Shown here: positions 55,109-64,000 of the stretch, piece after piece
How positions within the stretch are numbered: the first letter of the stretch is position 1
Layout of the letters: every line of letters starts with the position of its first letter
Source of the DNA: Suillus spraguei
Taxonomy: Eukaryota > Basidiomycota > Agaricomycetes > Boletales > Suillaceae
Reading direction: 5' to 3'
Assembly: GCA_016800925.1 (NCBI GenBank)
Contig: JABCPU010000047.1
Coordinates: 62,001 to 126,000, forward strand
DNA length: 64,000 bases
The notes under the pieces: generated by a model
Databases searched by the model: none
What the model was told of the DNA's origin: nothing
What the model saw: the letters and a program-made list of their open reading frames with translations, nothing else
Made by a program: the position numbers and the translations under genes

Positions 55109-55817
55109 TATAATGACTTTGGTATGTGCGGTCACTGCGGTGACCTCGGGACATGTGCATGAGACTCAACTTTAATTCGCGCAATTGATGCTGCATTCTG
55201 ATTGGTGGGATTCGTCCAGCACCACATCCCATAATAACACGGAAATTGTTGCCAGCAGATACGGAATCCATTATATGCATGAAAGTTTGATAGCCCAGAT
55301 CTCGTTCTGAAACGTTTATGGTTCTTCACTCGCACGTGAGTTTCAGTCGTATCTGTAGGAATATGTGCCCTTTAGTCATTCAACTGGTCTCTCTACTGGT
55401 AAGAGTATTGTATGAACATTTTCAAACACCTTGGATTGCATAGCTGAGTATGTACGTTCTTACGAAGAGCGTCATGATAAGTACATATGATAAGGGAGCT
55501 GTGTACGTACACGGGCACATGGGAGCAAATTGTCAACTTGGCATCTTTTCATTTATACCCGAGGAATGCACTAGTACCTTACCGTTCGGTACGCACGAAT
55601 ACTGGCAACGGTAACGTCGCTGTGTCTATTCTATCAACTTTGCAGTCCAAGTGTCGCATATAACATCTTCCAATCACTCATTTTCAAGTTTACCATACTT
55701 CGGGAAACGAACAGGCAAACGCGTTACGAAGCATCCGAAAATCGGTTTCAAGGCGCCTGTCAGATGCAACTGACCGCGACAGTGCTCGGTTCCAAAACTC
55801 CTTCATAACTGCCTTCG
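55109..55817. other. Intergenic, Scap promoter region
   Basis: About 700 bp between the MITE and the Scap start. No frame above 67 aa. Inserting the MITE about 700 bp upstream of the Scap ATG may have placed it near regulatory DNA; no sterol-response-like element was identified with confidence. Confidence 0.4.
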
Positions 55818-58800
55818 ATGGTTCGCCAACAAGCATTTTTCTTTTCATTTGGACCTTCATTTATGCAACGGATGCGAACTCTTGCAGACCTTATCCTAAG
55901 GCGATTCGGAATGTGCGTACTTTCTGGCATCTGCAATCATTTTGGCCTCGAATCTGACGCAGATGGAATCAAGACATTGCGCGACACATCAAGTTCGTCT
56001 TATCCTCATCTCCGCGATTGTCATCACATCCTTGTCCTATCCTGCACTTGCCATATACTGGTCGACCCCATCTTACTCGCGCTTTGATTCTACATCGAAT
56101 GCACTCAATTCTTTCCTCACTTCTCATACGACATATGACAGCTATACACAAAAAGACGTACATCAACTTTGGGATGGAAATGCTAACCTCCAAGTACGAG
56201 ACGACTTCCTCACACGAGCACGCTGCGGAAGTGATCGCACACTTCGCGTTGAACGTATTCTCATCAATACAGCTGATGGAGCAGGAGCACTTTCCCTACA
56301 AACTTTGCTTTACACCCTTCAGCTAGAAGGACGGATCTTGCAAGGACTTCTGAATCATGGAGTCTCCTGCGACAACCTGAACTCGCGTCACTGTTTTGTC
56401 ATCAGTCCTCTTTCCTTTTGGGAGTACGATGAGGAACGTCTGCGCAGCGACAAAAATCTTTCTCTAACGGCCACTCGCTCTGAAGGCGTCACAGCTGAAG
56501 GTATGCATGTTACACCACAAATGGTCCTTACAGGTTGCGACTCCACGCAACGTAATCTTGCTACACCTGACTCCACAATGTTCCTGGCACTTACCTATGT
56601 ATTCCCTGAGACGGATTGTTTGAGGAGTGCCGGTCATGATTCTTGGCTACAAATCATCAAGAACTCGACACAGGAGAGCGCAGAAAGAGCGCAAATGTTT
56701 GCAGTGACAGCAGAACCGAAGCTAGTCGCGCTAGAGGTATGTGCATTACTGTCCGTGGCTCGTGCGCTTATTCTCAATGTCTGCAGTACGACCATAGCCT
56801 ATCCAAAACTACAGGAACTTCATCCATTTCAACGTTCCTATACCTTGCATATGGTGCATTTTTTGCCTATGTCTCGTGGTCAATGAAGCGCATGAACGGT
56901 GTACACACTCGTATCGGTCTCACCTTCACGGCACTCGTTGAAATTGCGGCAAGTACAATCACCAGTCTGAGTATATGCGCCTTGTTACGGTTCAAAGTGA
57001 CCATGGTTCCCTGGTAACCCTTCATGTCTTGTCTCGTCATCCAAGCACTCACCATAAACAGGAGTCTCCTCCCTATCGTTATCATCTTCGTTGGCGCAGA
57101 AAATATGTTTAATCTCGTGGATGCGGTGACCCGCACATCTATCACACTCCCTGTCAAAGAGCGCATTGCTGAGGGACTAAGCCGTGCTGGAACCTCTAAT
57201 ACACTCAAGGTCGTGTCATATAACTCCATTCTGGGCATTATCGCCTTTTTCTCTGCTGGTGCGATCAGGCAATTTTGCACCTTTGCCGTGGTGGTCCTCG
57301 TTGCACATTGGTTGCTTGCACATACATTCTTCTTGGCGGTACTCAGCATTGATATACAAAGACTGGAGGTGAGTTCACCTGAGCTTGTATATGTGAGTTG
57401 GTGCTGAAGTAGACGGGTTCAGCTTAATCAGTTGCTGAGACAAGACCCAAGCTTAGCGCCTGCTGCGTCTGCTTCGACTCGTCACGCCTCATTGGAGAAA
57501 AATGTGTCTGCCTGGCAGCGAGCTACGCTCAATGCGAAGGAATCACTCAAAGGCCGTGCGTTGACAAATATCAGCCTGTTACTGGTATGTATATCAGTAT
57601 GAACTCAATATGTCTACGTGTTCATGGCCTTTCTAGCTCCTTGCAATCACCGCAACACTGTATGTTATGACAAGACCTGCTACTCGTGAAAGTGAGGCAG
57701 GATTCATCATGCCTTCCACCGCTCAGCAACGCATACAAGCAGCCCATCGTCGCCCAGATTCGCAAGATCCTGCCTGGCATATTTGGAAGATGCTCAATCC
57801 CGATGAAGAGCCACTAGTTCATCTCCGCCTTGAAGTCCCGACCATTGTCGCATTCCAACCTGACACGGGGGCAGAACAGGGTTACGAGCATGCCCCTGGG
57901 CCTGCACGTCCCATCAACCTCGTTTTCTGGCTCTTCAAGTTCGTCATCTTGCCAATTAACGTGACGATCGCCACGCTTTATGGACTGCTATTATACCTGC
58001 TAAAAGATGCCGAGCTACTTGAGGCACAACGGAATCGTGCAGAGGTTGATTCATCATCCCCCAGGAGTGAAAAGCCGCTCAATGGAGAAGCCTCTTTTAA
58101 AACACTGCCGCGCGCTTTTGCGACCGATGTCGAGCTTCTCGCATCAAGCAAAGACTGCGAAGTAATAGCTGCAGTTGGACTGCAGAATGAGCTTAGCATA
58201 TGGCACTTCAACGACCCGAACCCTGTCCTCATCGATACAAGCGACATTTTGCTGAGTACAGGCAGTACATCGTTTTCACAGGAGCGTGTAGCTGCGATTG
58301 CCTTAGATGATGCGGGAGAGTATTGTGCTATAGGGACAACGCATGGGACAATTGGGGTTTGGTTCATGGCGGGGAGGAGTGCGAGCCATATGCAACCCTC
58401 GTGCAGCCCTCGATATCTGCAGGTATTAGGGAATTGCATTTCGCGCCCCCACTCCAATCGGTATTGAAGCAAAAGAACGGGCCGCAATCTCGCCCGTGTA
58501 CGCCTCCGCCAGGTCCTCCTCAGCCAGAACCCCTCATTGTCGTGTATGAGGATGGAGCCATTGCCCAATGGGTCATGGACGACCAGACGTCGGCGTCATT
58601 CATTTCTCCAATGTCGTCTGAGCCTATTTTGCAGAGCCGTCTTCTCCGTGTTCGCTCAGATGACCGGATATTGGCAGCATTCGTGTTGGCAAATGGAGCT
58701 CTGGAGCTGCTCGGCGTATGCGAAGCTCGAAGTGCTGTACCAATCCACTGTACGCTGCAATCAGGCAACCCGGCGGACCGTGTTAGCAAGGTGGATGCGT

Positions 58801-59822
58801 GTAAAGTCAGGTTAGATGGCAGGGATCATATAATTATTGGCATGGTTTCAGAAGCTGGCGTCATTTCCCTGTGGGATGCCGGGTCCTCTGAATGCATCTT
58901 CATCCTGGAGGACAATCATGGTGCTATCGACCAACTGCGGATATCAAACTCTCGTATCGTGAATTGCCAGTTCTGTGGCGAACCGCCCATGGACAGCTTC
59001 ATGGTCTCTGTTTCAATTGGGCATCATGTGATTTTCTACAAGGTTTACATCACGTCGCAGGAAAGGAGATGTACATGCCCTCAAAACAATCCACAACAGT
59101 CGACCATCCTGGAGCTGGCTACAGGCCGGCGCTCGCGGAGTAGCAGTGTAGCTTCAAATATAGGGCCATCCTCGGTGACATCCACACGAAGGTTATCTTC
59201 TGCTAGCATGGCCTCTACGCCAGACACCTTAGCATTTCCTGTTTCTGGCCACGGGATTCTTTCCCGCAGAGCCTCAGAAAAAGGACTCCGTCGCCTCTCG
59301 GAGAGTTACGTGCTACCCCATTTGACAGATGAGGACGACGAAGAATATTCCATCCTCATTGACCCACCAATAGTATCACGACCGTCAACGTGGTCTAACG
59401 TTGCCGTTCTAAAAGCGGGCGAGGCAGCGTGCGAACGGGGTGGCTGGGACATTTCAGGCGAAAAAATAATCGGCGTACGCCGTATATCCCGGACACACAC
59501 AAAAAGCTCATTCCAGCTTCCACCTTCGTCGACATCGCGTGGACTAACATCCACGGTTCTGGACCGGTGGGAAGTCTGGCTGTTTGATACTGGTGTCTCA
59601 AAGACACGAACTGCTGCTATGTCCAGCCTAACTGACGAACTCCCTCTTTCTCTTCGTCGGTCCTTCCTTCCTTCAATGTACCTCAGTCAGCCACCCTCAC
59701 CAACCGTGGTGCCAGAAGAGTACCCCCGCATCCCATTCACCAGAGTATCGCCCTTCCTTGCCATCCGTGGCGCTGCAATGGCGGGCTTTGGAAACACTGT
59801 CGGACTCTTCCTTGTTTCATGA
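55818..59822 (+). CDS. SCP1: SREBP cleavage-activating protein (Scap/Scp1), sterol-sensing domain plus WD repeats
   Basis: Scap escorts the membrane-bound transcription factor SREBP (fungal Sre1) from ER to Golgi when sterol or oxygen falls. The ATG at 55818 gives MVRQQAFFFSFGPSFMQRMR; exon 1 ends RRFGI and joins HCATHQVRLILISAIVITSL, the first membrane span. A lumenal loop of about 250 residues follows (QTLLYTLQLEGRILQGLLNH, VTPQMVLTGCDSTQRNLATP). The sterol-sensing domain runs FLYLAYGAFFAYVSWSMKRM, LTFTALVEIAASTITSLSIC, LLPIVIIFVGAENMFNLVDA, TLKVVSYNSILGIIAFFSAG and FAVVVLVAHWLLAHTFFLAV. After a further lumenal segment and a last span (FKFVILPINVTIATLYGLLL), the cytosolic half has weak WD repeats (VIAAVGLQNELSIWHF, CAIGTTHGTIGVWF, IIGMVSEAGVISLWDAGSSE). 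It ends FGNTVGLFLVS. Intact at this resolution; about seven introns. Confidence 0.92.
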
Positions 59823-60472
59823 TATTTATTGTGTATGGGTGTCTTTACATGGTGTATTTTAGAGGATGTTCGCTATCGGAGTGCAATCTGTCTTATTTAC
59901 CGTAGTTCTTGTTGTGATAGGATCCGGCTGGGTCTTGTGTATTGTACTTGTTTGAATAATGATCCACTGAATCAACATCTGACAGGGAAACGCTTACCAT
60001 GCTGAATACTATAGTAAGAGAAGTATTTGAGATTTCAAGTGCGGCTAGAGTATTAGTATACTCACAGATTGCCGTCTCTGGCGATAGCGCCTTGGAAATG
60101 ACGTTACACTGAAAGCACACATGGTAATACGGAAGGTCAGTTGAATGGGAACAAATATTTCTTCACTCAACCATGAACTCCATTCACGACGCTTTGAAGG
60201 GAAACTCAAGTGGACTTAAATTTCGAGAGCTCTTAAATAGAGATGTTCCTACAGACCTGGAGCAGCATAGTACATACTACAACATGAGGACAATTTTCCG
60301 AACAAGTTGATCAAGTTCGCAAGACGGAATAGGCAATTCCGAACAACATGTACATATTAAAGCATTTCCTGTGGGTGACTATCTCTATTATCTACGCGGG
60401 TGAAACTCCCGTACCCCAAACGTTTCTTTCAGGATTGACCTTGTCAGTTGCTAGCGTTCCCCCCGAAAAGTA
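59823..60472. other. Intergenic, possible small minus-strand gene
   Basis: On the minus strand an ATG at 60120 starts MCFQCNVISKALSPETAI, followed by a good 57-nt intron (GTGAGTATACTAATAC ... TACTATAG, with a TACTAAT branch site). A stop-free frame at 60015-59893 ends HNKNYGK. I could not find a continuous frame through the second join. It may be a small gene or a non-coding RNA with an intron. Nothing else is seen before Pex19. Confidence 0.3.
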
Positions 60473-61419
60473 ATGTCCAACAGCACTAAACCGCGTGTTG
60501 ACGATGAGGACGATGTCGATGATCTCGACGGTCAGAAGCCGACCGTGCTTTCATTATCTAGACGCGCTCATAAAGGCTTGCAGATGTTCTGGATCAGTTT
60601 ACTTCGACTAAAGCCCCCGCATCCACTTTATCTCAACCCCCGACGTCATCATCATCTACTCTGAATGAACCAACCTCGTCTCAGGCATCGGAACAAAAGT
60701 CATCTTCGTCTAATGCTGACTTTGAAGCTGATTTTGCAAAATTGTTTGCTGAAGAAATGGAGGCTCTGATTGCGCCAAAAACTGGAGAAAACAAGGACTT
60801 TCAATCGCGCATCCAGAACACTATGAACAAGCTAAAGGAGAGCGAGTCAGGCTTCAAGTCATCAGATCCAAGCGTTCTGCTAGCAGTGATCCCCTCGAAG
60901 CGCTTTTATCTCAACTTGGAGGTGAGGGTGAAGAAGAGATGCAGGGTGTCCTGGAAGCTATGATGGGCCAACTTATGGGCAAGGACGTCCTGTACGAGCC
61001 CTTGAAAGAACTCTCCGACAAAGTAGGCCTGTTTCTTGACACACGAAACCTCTGATTTTTTTCCTTGATCATATCTGCAGTTCCGGACTACCTCAAGGCT
61101 AATGCAACTACAATAACGTCCGATGATAAGTCACGCTACGACGCGCAGATTATCTGCATCAAGCAACTTCTTGAAATTTTTGAATCGAAAGATTACGCTG
61201 ACGACGACGACAAGATAAGAACCAAAGTTGTCAACCTCATGAGCGAGGTGAGTTAGCCCCAAGTCTACTATGCTCGACATGTTATTGACATCGCCGGTAC
61301 AACCACAGCTCCAAAATCATGGGTCTCCCCCGGAAGAAATCATGGGCCCATTACCCCCCGGATTGAGTATGGGCGCTGATGGTATGCCAAATATGCCGGA
61401 TGACTGTGTTATCAGCTGA
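60473..61419 (+). CDS. PEX19: Peroxisomal membrane protein import receptor Pex19, with two apparent 1-nt deletions
   Basis: Pex19 is a farnesylated cytosolic chaperone that delivers membrane proteins to Pex3 on peroxisomes. The ATG at 60473 gives MSNSTKPRVDDEDDVDDLD, joined to VLDQFTSTKAPASTLSQP; the acidic D-x-x-LD segment is the usual Pex3-binding N-terminus. Then FEADFAKLFAEEMEALIAPK and DFQSRIQNTMNKLKESESG. The cargo-binding helices are DPLEALLSQLGGEGEEEMQG, VLEAMMGQLMGKDVLYEPLK, PDYLKANATTI and IICIKQLLEIFESKDYADDD. The C-terminus is GPLPPGLSMGADGMPNMPDD plus CVIS, a CaaX farnesylation box. The frame changes twice without a usable intron: between KESESGFKSSDPS and SSDPLEALL (about 60860-60882), and at the start of the exon at 61081, where TTCCGGAC stands for an expected TTCCCGGAC (FPD). 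Each would be cured by one extra base. Confidence 0.88.
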
Positions 61420-61836
61420 ATGCATATTGGCGAGGGGAATGAATTGTAAGGATGTCATGTCCGCTACTCACCGTAATTCGCACAATATCCATCATAATTG
61501 TACTTCAAACGACAAAGCTTTGAGTACACTGTACCGTGCAGGTAGTAGCAACTTACCCGAACAAGTCCATCGATCTAGGTATCATTGAGCGGTAAATTAT
61601 TCTCGGTTGTGAATCGTATTCTGGTAGTGCCAAACGAAATCGATAACGGGTATCGTTGACCCGTTGCGAGGTGACCGTCTGTGGAGGACTACTGTGCTAT
61701 CAAGCCGCATGTCATTGATCACACAAACCTTGTTTGGTTGACCGGTAGCTGAGAATTACTTCAGACAGATGCGCAGGAATATTATGAGCCCGTCAAATAA
61801 GGGGGAAAACCACTAATATGAGTTACAGTAAACGCA
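61420..61836. other. Intergenic between convergent Pex19 and Hat1
   Basis: About 400 bp, no frame above 70 aa with any recognisable feature. It holds the 3' UTRs of both genes. Confidence 0.5.
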
Positions 61837-63640
61837 CTACTTAATCATCTCCAATATTCTTAAATAATCTTCTCGTAAACTTTGGAATGTCTCCTCCAGT
61901 TTCTCCAATCGCTCCTCTTTCTCTAATTGGAGCAAGATTTCCTGTCAATGAGAGGACATGAATTAAAAGAGAGGTGAAGCTGGCGGCAGGACCCACGAAG
62001 TTGAAACGGTATAACCGCTCCTTAACCTGTAGTCGATATGCTCTTGCTGCCTGAACATCGGTTGGGTTGAGATGCATCAAGGTTAGCATTTCCGTAAGCC
62101 GCTGCCATTGACGCTGGGAGAACTCAAAACAATGATCAGATTTAACTAAATTCAGGACTTACCCCCGCCATCTTGAGTTGAGTCCGAAACGTCTCAGACC
62201 AAGCTTTATCTATCGGAGGACCCATTTTTCCAGTGCCATCCGCAATACCGGATGATGCACCCATTGGGTTTGCTCGAGCGCGCGTTTTCCGTTTTCGCAC
62301 CTTTCCTCCACCATGCGAAACCGCTTGATTACCGAAGCCTTCTTTCATGAAATTCTCGTTGGCGAGGAGCATCCTGAGGTCATTTCGGTCTCGTAGGTCC
62401 TCGAATGCCTCGGCTGGATCTTCCACTGTCAACTCAGATATGAGGGGGGTGAGGAGGGCGTAGTTGTAAATTGTTTTGTACAGCTCCGCTTTAAAGACTT
62501 GAGCATGAATAGAGGCAGAGGGTGAGCATCACTACTTACAACCATGGCCTTGGTGTTGGTACGGTGGTACAATTACAAATTGACTGTGCAAGCCACATGT
62601 CTAGTGTGTCGGTCCACTTCACAAAGGAAGCACGCACCTGAGACGAAGACGGTGTTTCTCGGGAAAGCAGTAGAATTTGTACACTGACGAATACCCAATG
62701 AAATGGTATGTCTTCGTGCCATTTTGCCGCTTGCGTTTTTCGTACCTGTTTGGCGCGGTTAAATAGTCTGATAGATACGAACGAGGAACTGACAACACAA
62801 AAAAGTGCCAAGCATCGTCGTCTTCACTGATGTAGGAGCCTGCTTCAATGTATAACAGAATGAAAATCTGCATTCGCCTATGATATTCCCTGAATCCTGG
62901 ATCGCTCCATGTCGCCTGTATACGTCAGTAAAAACTGATAGCAGAAAGCGCTCATGACACCCACATGGTATACCTCATACTCAACCACCTCCCGAGTGGC
63001 AGATCTAGATCCTGACGTGCTTGGTACGGGTCGGGTATATGTATGTATGGGGCTGCCTATAGGCTTGAATGAAACAGCATCTTCTTGGACGCGTGTGAGA
63101 AATGCTGCTTCATCAGTATCGTAGTCTGATAGGTTCAAAGTCAGTCATAGAGCAGCAGGCATGAGAAGTGGAACGTACCAGGGGGTATAAACTCTTTTAA
63201 TATGCCTTCTACGTTGTCTACAGTTGTAGAGGCATCTAGTTTTTGCGTATAGCGGACAGAGAGGTATTGTGCCAGTGAACCGGAGGTAAATCGAAGCTGC
63301 AGTGCGCCAGTTGCACGTTCAGCGCCAGTGTCGACTCACAAATGAGGTATAAACGCACGTCAATTACCAAGTCTTGGTAGCCATAAATCTTTTCGTCCTC
63401 TCCGTAGATCTAAACAGCATATCACGGGGAAGTGCGCAATAACATAAAATAAAAACATACAGGGTAAGTAAATGTCGGATGAAATTCTTCATAAGTTTCC
63501 TCGCCTCCAAGCACCTGTTTATCCTCTTCTGCTCGGACTGGACAAAGCGCGTTAGTTATGCTCGAATTCGTGCATAGTAACCTACCTAGCGAAAGAGTAA
63601 GAGCCTCATTTGCGTCTGCTGTCCAGTCTACTGTTGCCAT
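61837..63640 (-). CDS. HAT1: Histone acetyltransferase type B catalytic subunit Hat1
   Basis: Acetylates Lys5 and Lys12 of newly made histone H4 with its partner Hat2, in cytosol and nucleus. The start at 63640 gives MATVDWTADANEALTLSL, joined to VRAEEDKQVLGGEETYEEFH and PTFTYP. After exons with YDTDEAAFLTRVQEDAVSFK and PIGSPIHTYTRP come EDDDAWHFFVL, TYHFIGYSSVYKFYCFPEKH and the acetyl-CoA site VIVPPYQHQGHG (Q-x-x-G-x-G), split by introns. Then ELYKTIYNYALLTPLISELT, VEDPAEAFEDLRDRNDLRML, a Hat1-specific C-terminal part with a basic insert (GGGKVRKRKTRARAN) and LHLNPTDVQAARAYRLQVKE-like HLNPTDVQAARAYRLQVKER. It ends ETFQSLREDYLRILEMIK with stop at 61837-61839. The order matches human and yeast Hat1. 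About eight introns. Convergent with Pex19. Confidence 0.93.
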
Positions 63641-63834
63641 ATTTTCGGTTCTAACCAAGTTAAAGATTGTTGGCAAATGTAACCTAGCGCGTTGTGTATC
63701 CGTCTTTGTCACTTTACACGTGACCCGCAACTTTCGATGACGCAGCATTGAGTCATTGACGGACAAGCTGACTGAGCAAGACCTATAAATTCAGAGTCCA
63801 GACGAGCAAATAACTGCTCGTTTGATTCCTTAAG

Positions 63835-64000
63835 GTGGCCCCTTTATTGCAAAGCGTGCTATCTGTCGCGAAAATCACAACCTCCCGATCCTTAGTGCGC
63901 CCACAGGCATCGCAGCGGCTCTTTCAGGTAATGCCGTGCTCATTGAATGTTCCAGCCTTGATAGGCTATCATAGGTCACCTGAATATCTAATCTTCTCTT
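63835..64000 (+). CDS. Possible 5' part of a gene running off the right edge
   Basis: From GTG at 63835 (context AAGGTGGCCCC) the frame is open to the window end. It begins VAPLLQSVLSVAKITTSRSL and VRPQASQRLFQ, rich in Arg, Ser and Leu without acidic residues, like a mitochondrial presequence. A donor-like GTAATG follows at about 63929. No ATG lies in the frame, so either translation starts at GTG (unlikely in a fungus), or the ATG was lost by mutation or misread (GTG for ATG). TATAAAT sits at 63784, 50 bp upstream. Divergent from Hat1 (194 bp). Family not recognised. Confidence 0.3.
   Translation, partial: MAPLLQSVLSVAKITTSRSLVRPQASQRLFQVMPCSLNVPALIGYHRSPEYLIFS

Noticed and set aside
1..64000. 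tRNA, rRNA and CRISPR searches by eye.
   Set aside because: TTCGA-type T-arm matches seen (for example in the acyltransferase 3' exon and near 33290) had no matching acceptor and anticodon arms; no regularly spaced repeats other than those listed.

Overview
The window is nuclear DNA of a filamentous basidiomycete, most likely a mushroom-forming agaricomycete. Nearly every gene is cut by many short introns (about 48-60 nt, GT...AG). The set of housekeeping orthologues is fungal: Rco1, Mod5, Prp38, Knr4/Smi1, Msc7-type aldehyde dehydrogenase, Scap/Scp1, Pex19 with a CaaX box, and Hat1. The transposon relic at 17-21 kb has the transposase type common in agarics. No CRISPR array, bacterial operon or tRNA gene was seen.

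Layout. 0-16.5 kb is gene-dense: a partial gene at the left edge (-), CDC50/LEM3 flippase subunit (-), MCM-binding protein MCMBP (+), a PGM2-family phosphopentomutase (-), a BAHD-type acyltransferase (-), the Rpd3S subunit Rco1 (-) and tRNA isopentenyltransferase Mod5 (-). From 16.98 to 21.09 kb lies a decayed DNA transposon with long inverted arms, internal tandem repeats, a transposase relic and a perfect 46-bp palindrome. 21.7-29.8 kb holds mitochondrial ribosomal protein uL15m (+), splicing factor Prp38 (-), a C2H2 zinc-finger gene (+), an MFS drug/H+ antiporter-like transporter (+) and a PI-PLC X-domain protein (+). 31.4-37 kb holds a LOG-family gene (+) and cytosolic Trp-tRNA synthetase (-). 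They are convergent, and between them lie a broken copy of the LOG 3' end, a short copy of the synthetase 3' end, a SAP-domain gene and a 61-bp tandem duplication. 37.7-43.4 kb carries two multi-pass membrane proteins flanking TBP. 43.7-48.9 kb is a head-to-tail pair of succinyl-CoA:3-ketoacid CoA-transferase genes. 49.3-64 kb contains Smi1/Knr4, the Msc7-type aldehyde dehydrogenase, a 655-bp Tc1/mariner-type MITE, the sterol sensor Scap, Pex19, Hat1 and a possible gene running off the right edge.

The genes are mostly unrelated housekeeping functions and I see no clear biosynthetic or defence cluster. Thematic links that may be coincidental: Mod5 and LOG are the two enzymes of the tRNA route to cytokinins; Rco1, Hat1, TBP and MCMBP act on chromatin, transcription or replication; Scap, CDC50 and PI-PLC act at membranes.

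The points most worth a second look are a predicted 5-nt microexon in the aldehyde dehydrogenase, the duplicated LOG/synthetase 3' junction, the second CoA-transferase copy with a single-base deletion at a conserved motif plus a GC or cryptic splice donor, two apparent single-base deletions in Pex19 (possibly assembly errors), the palindrome, and the two DNA transposons. Gene spans are given from start codon to stop codon with introns included; splice sites were read by eye.
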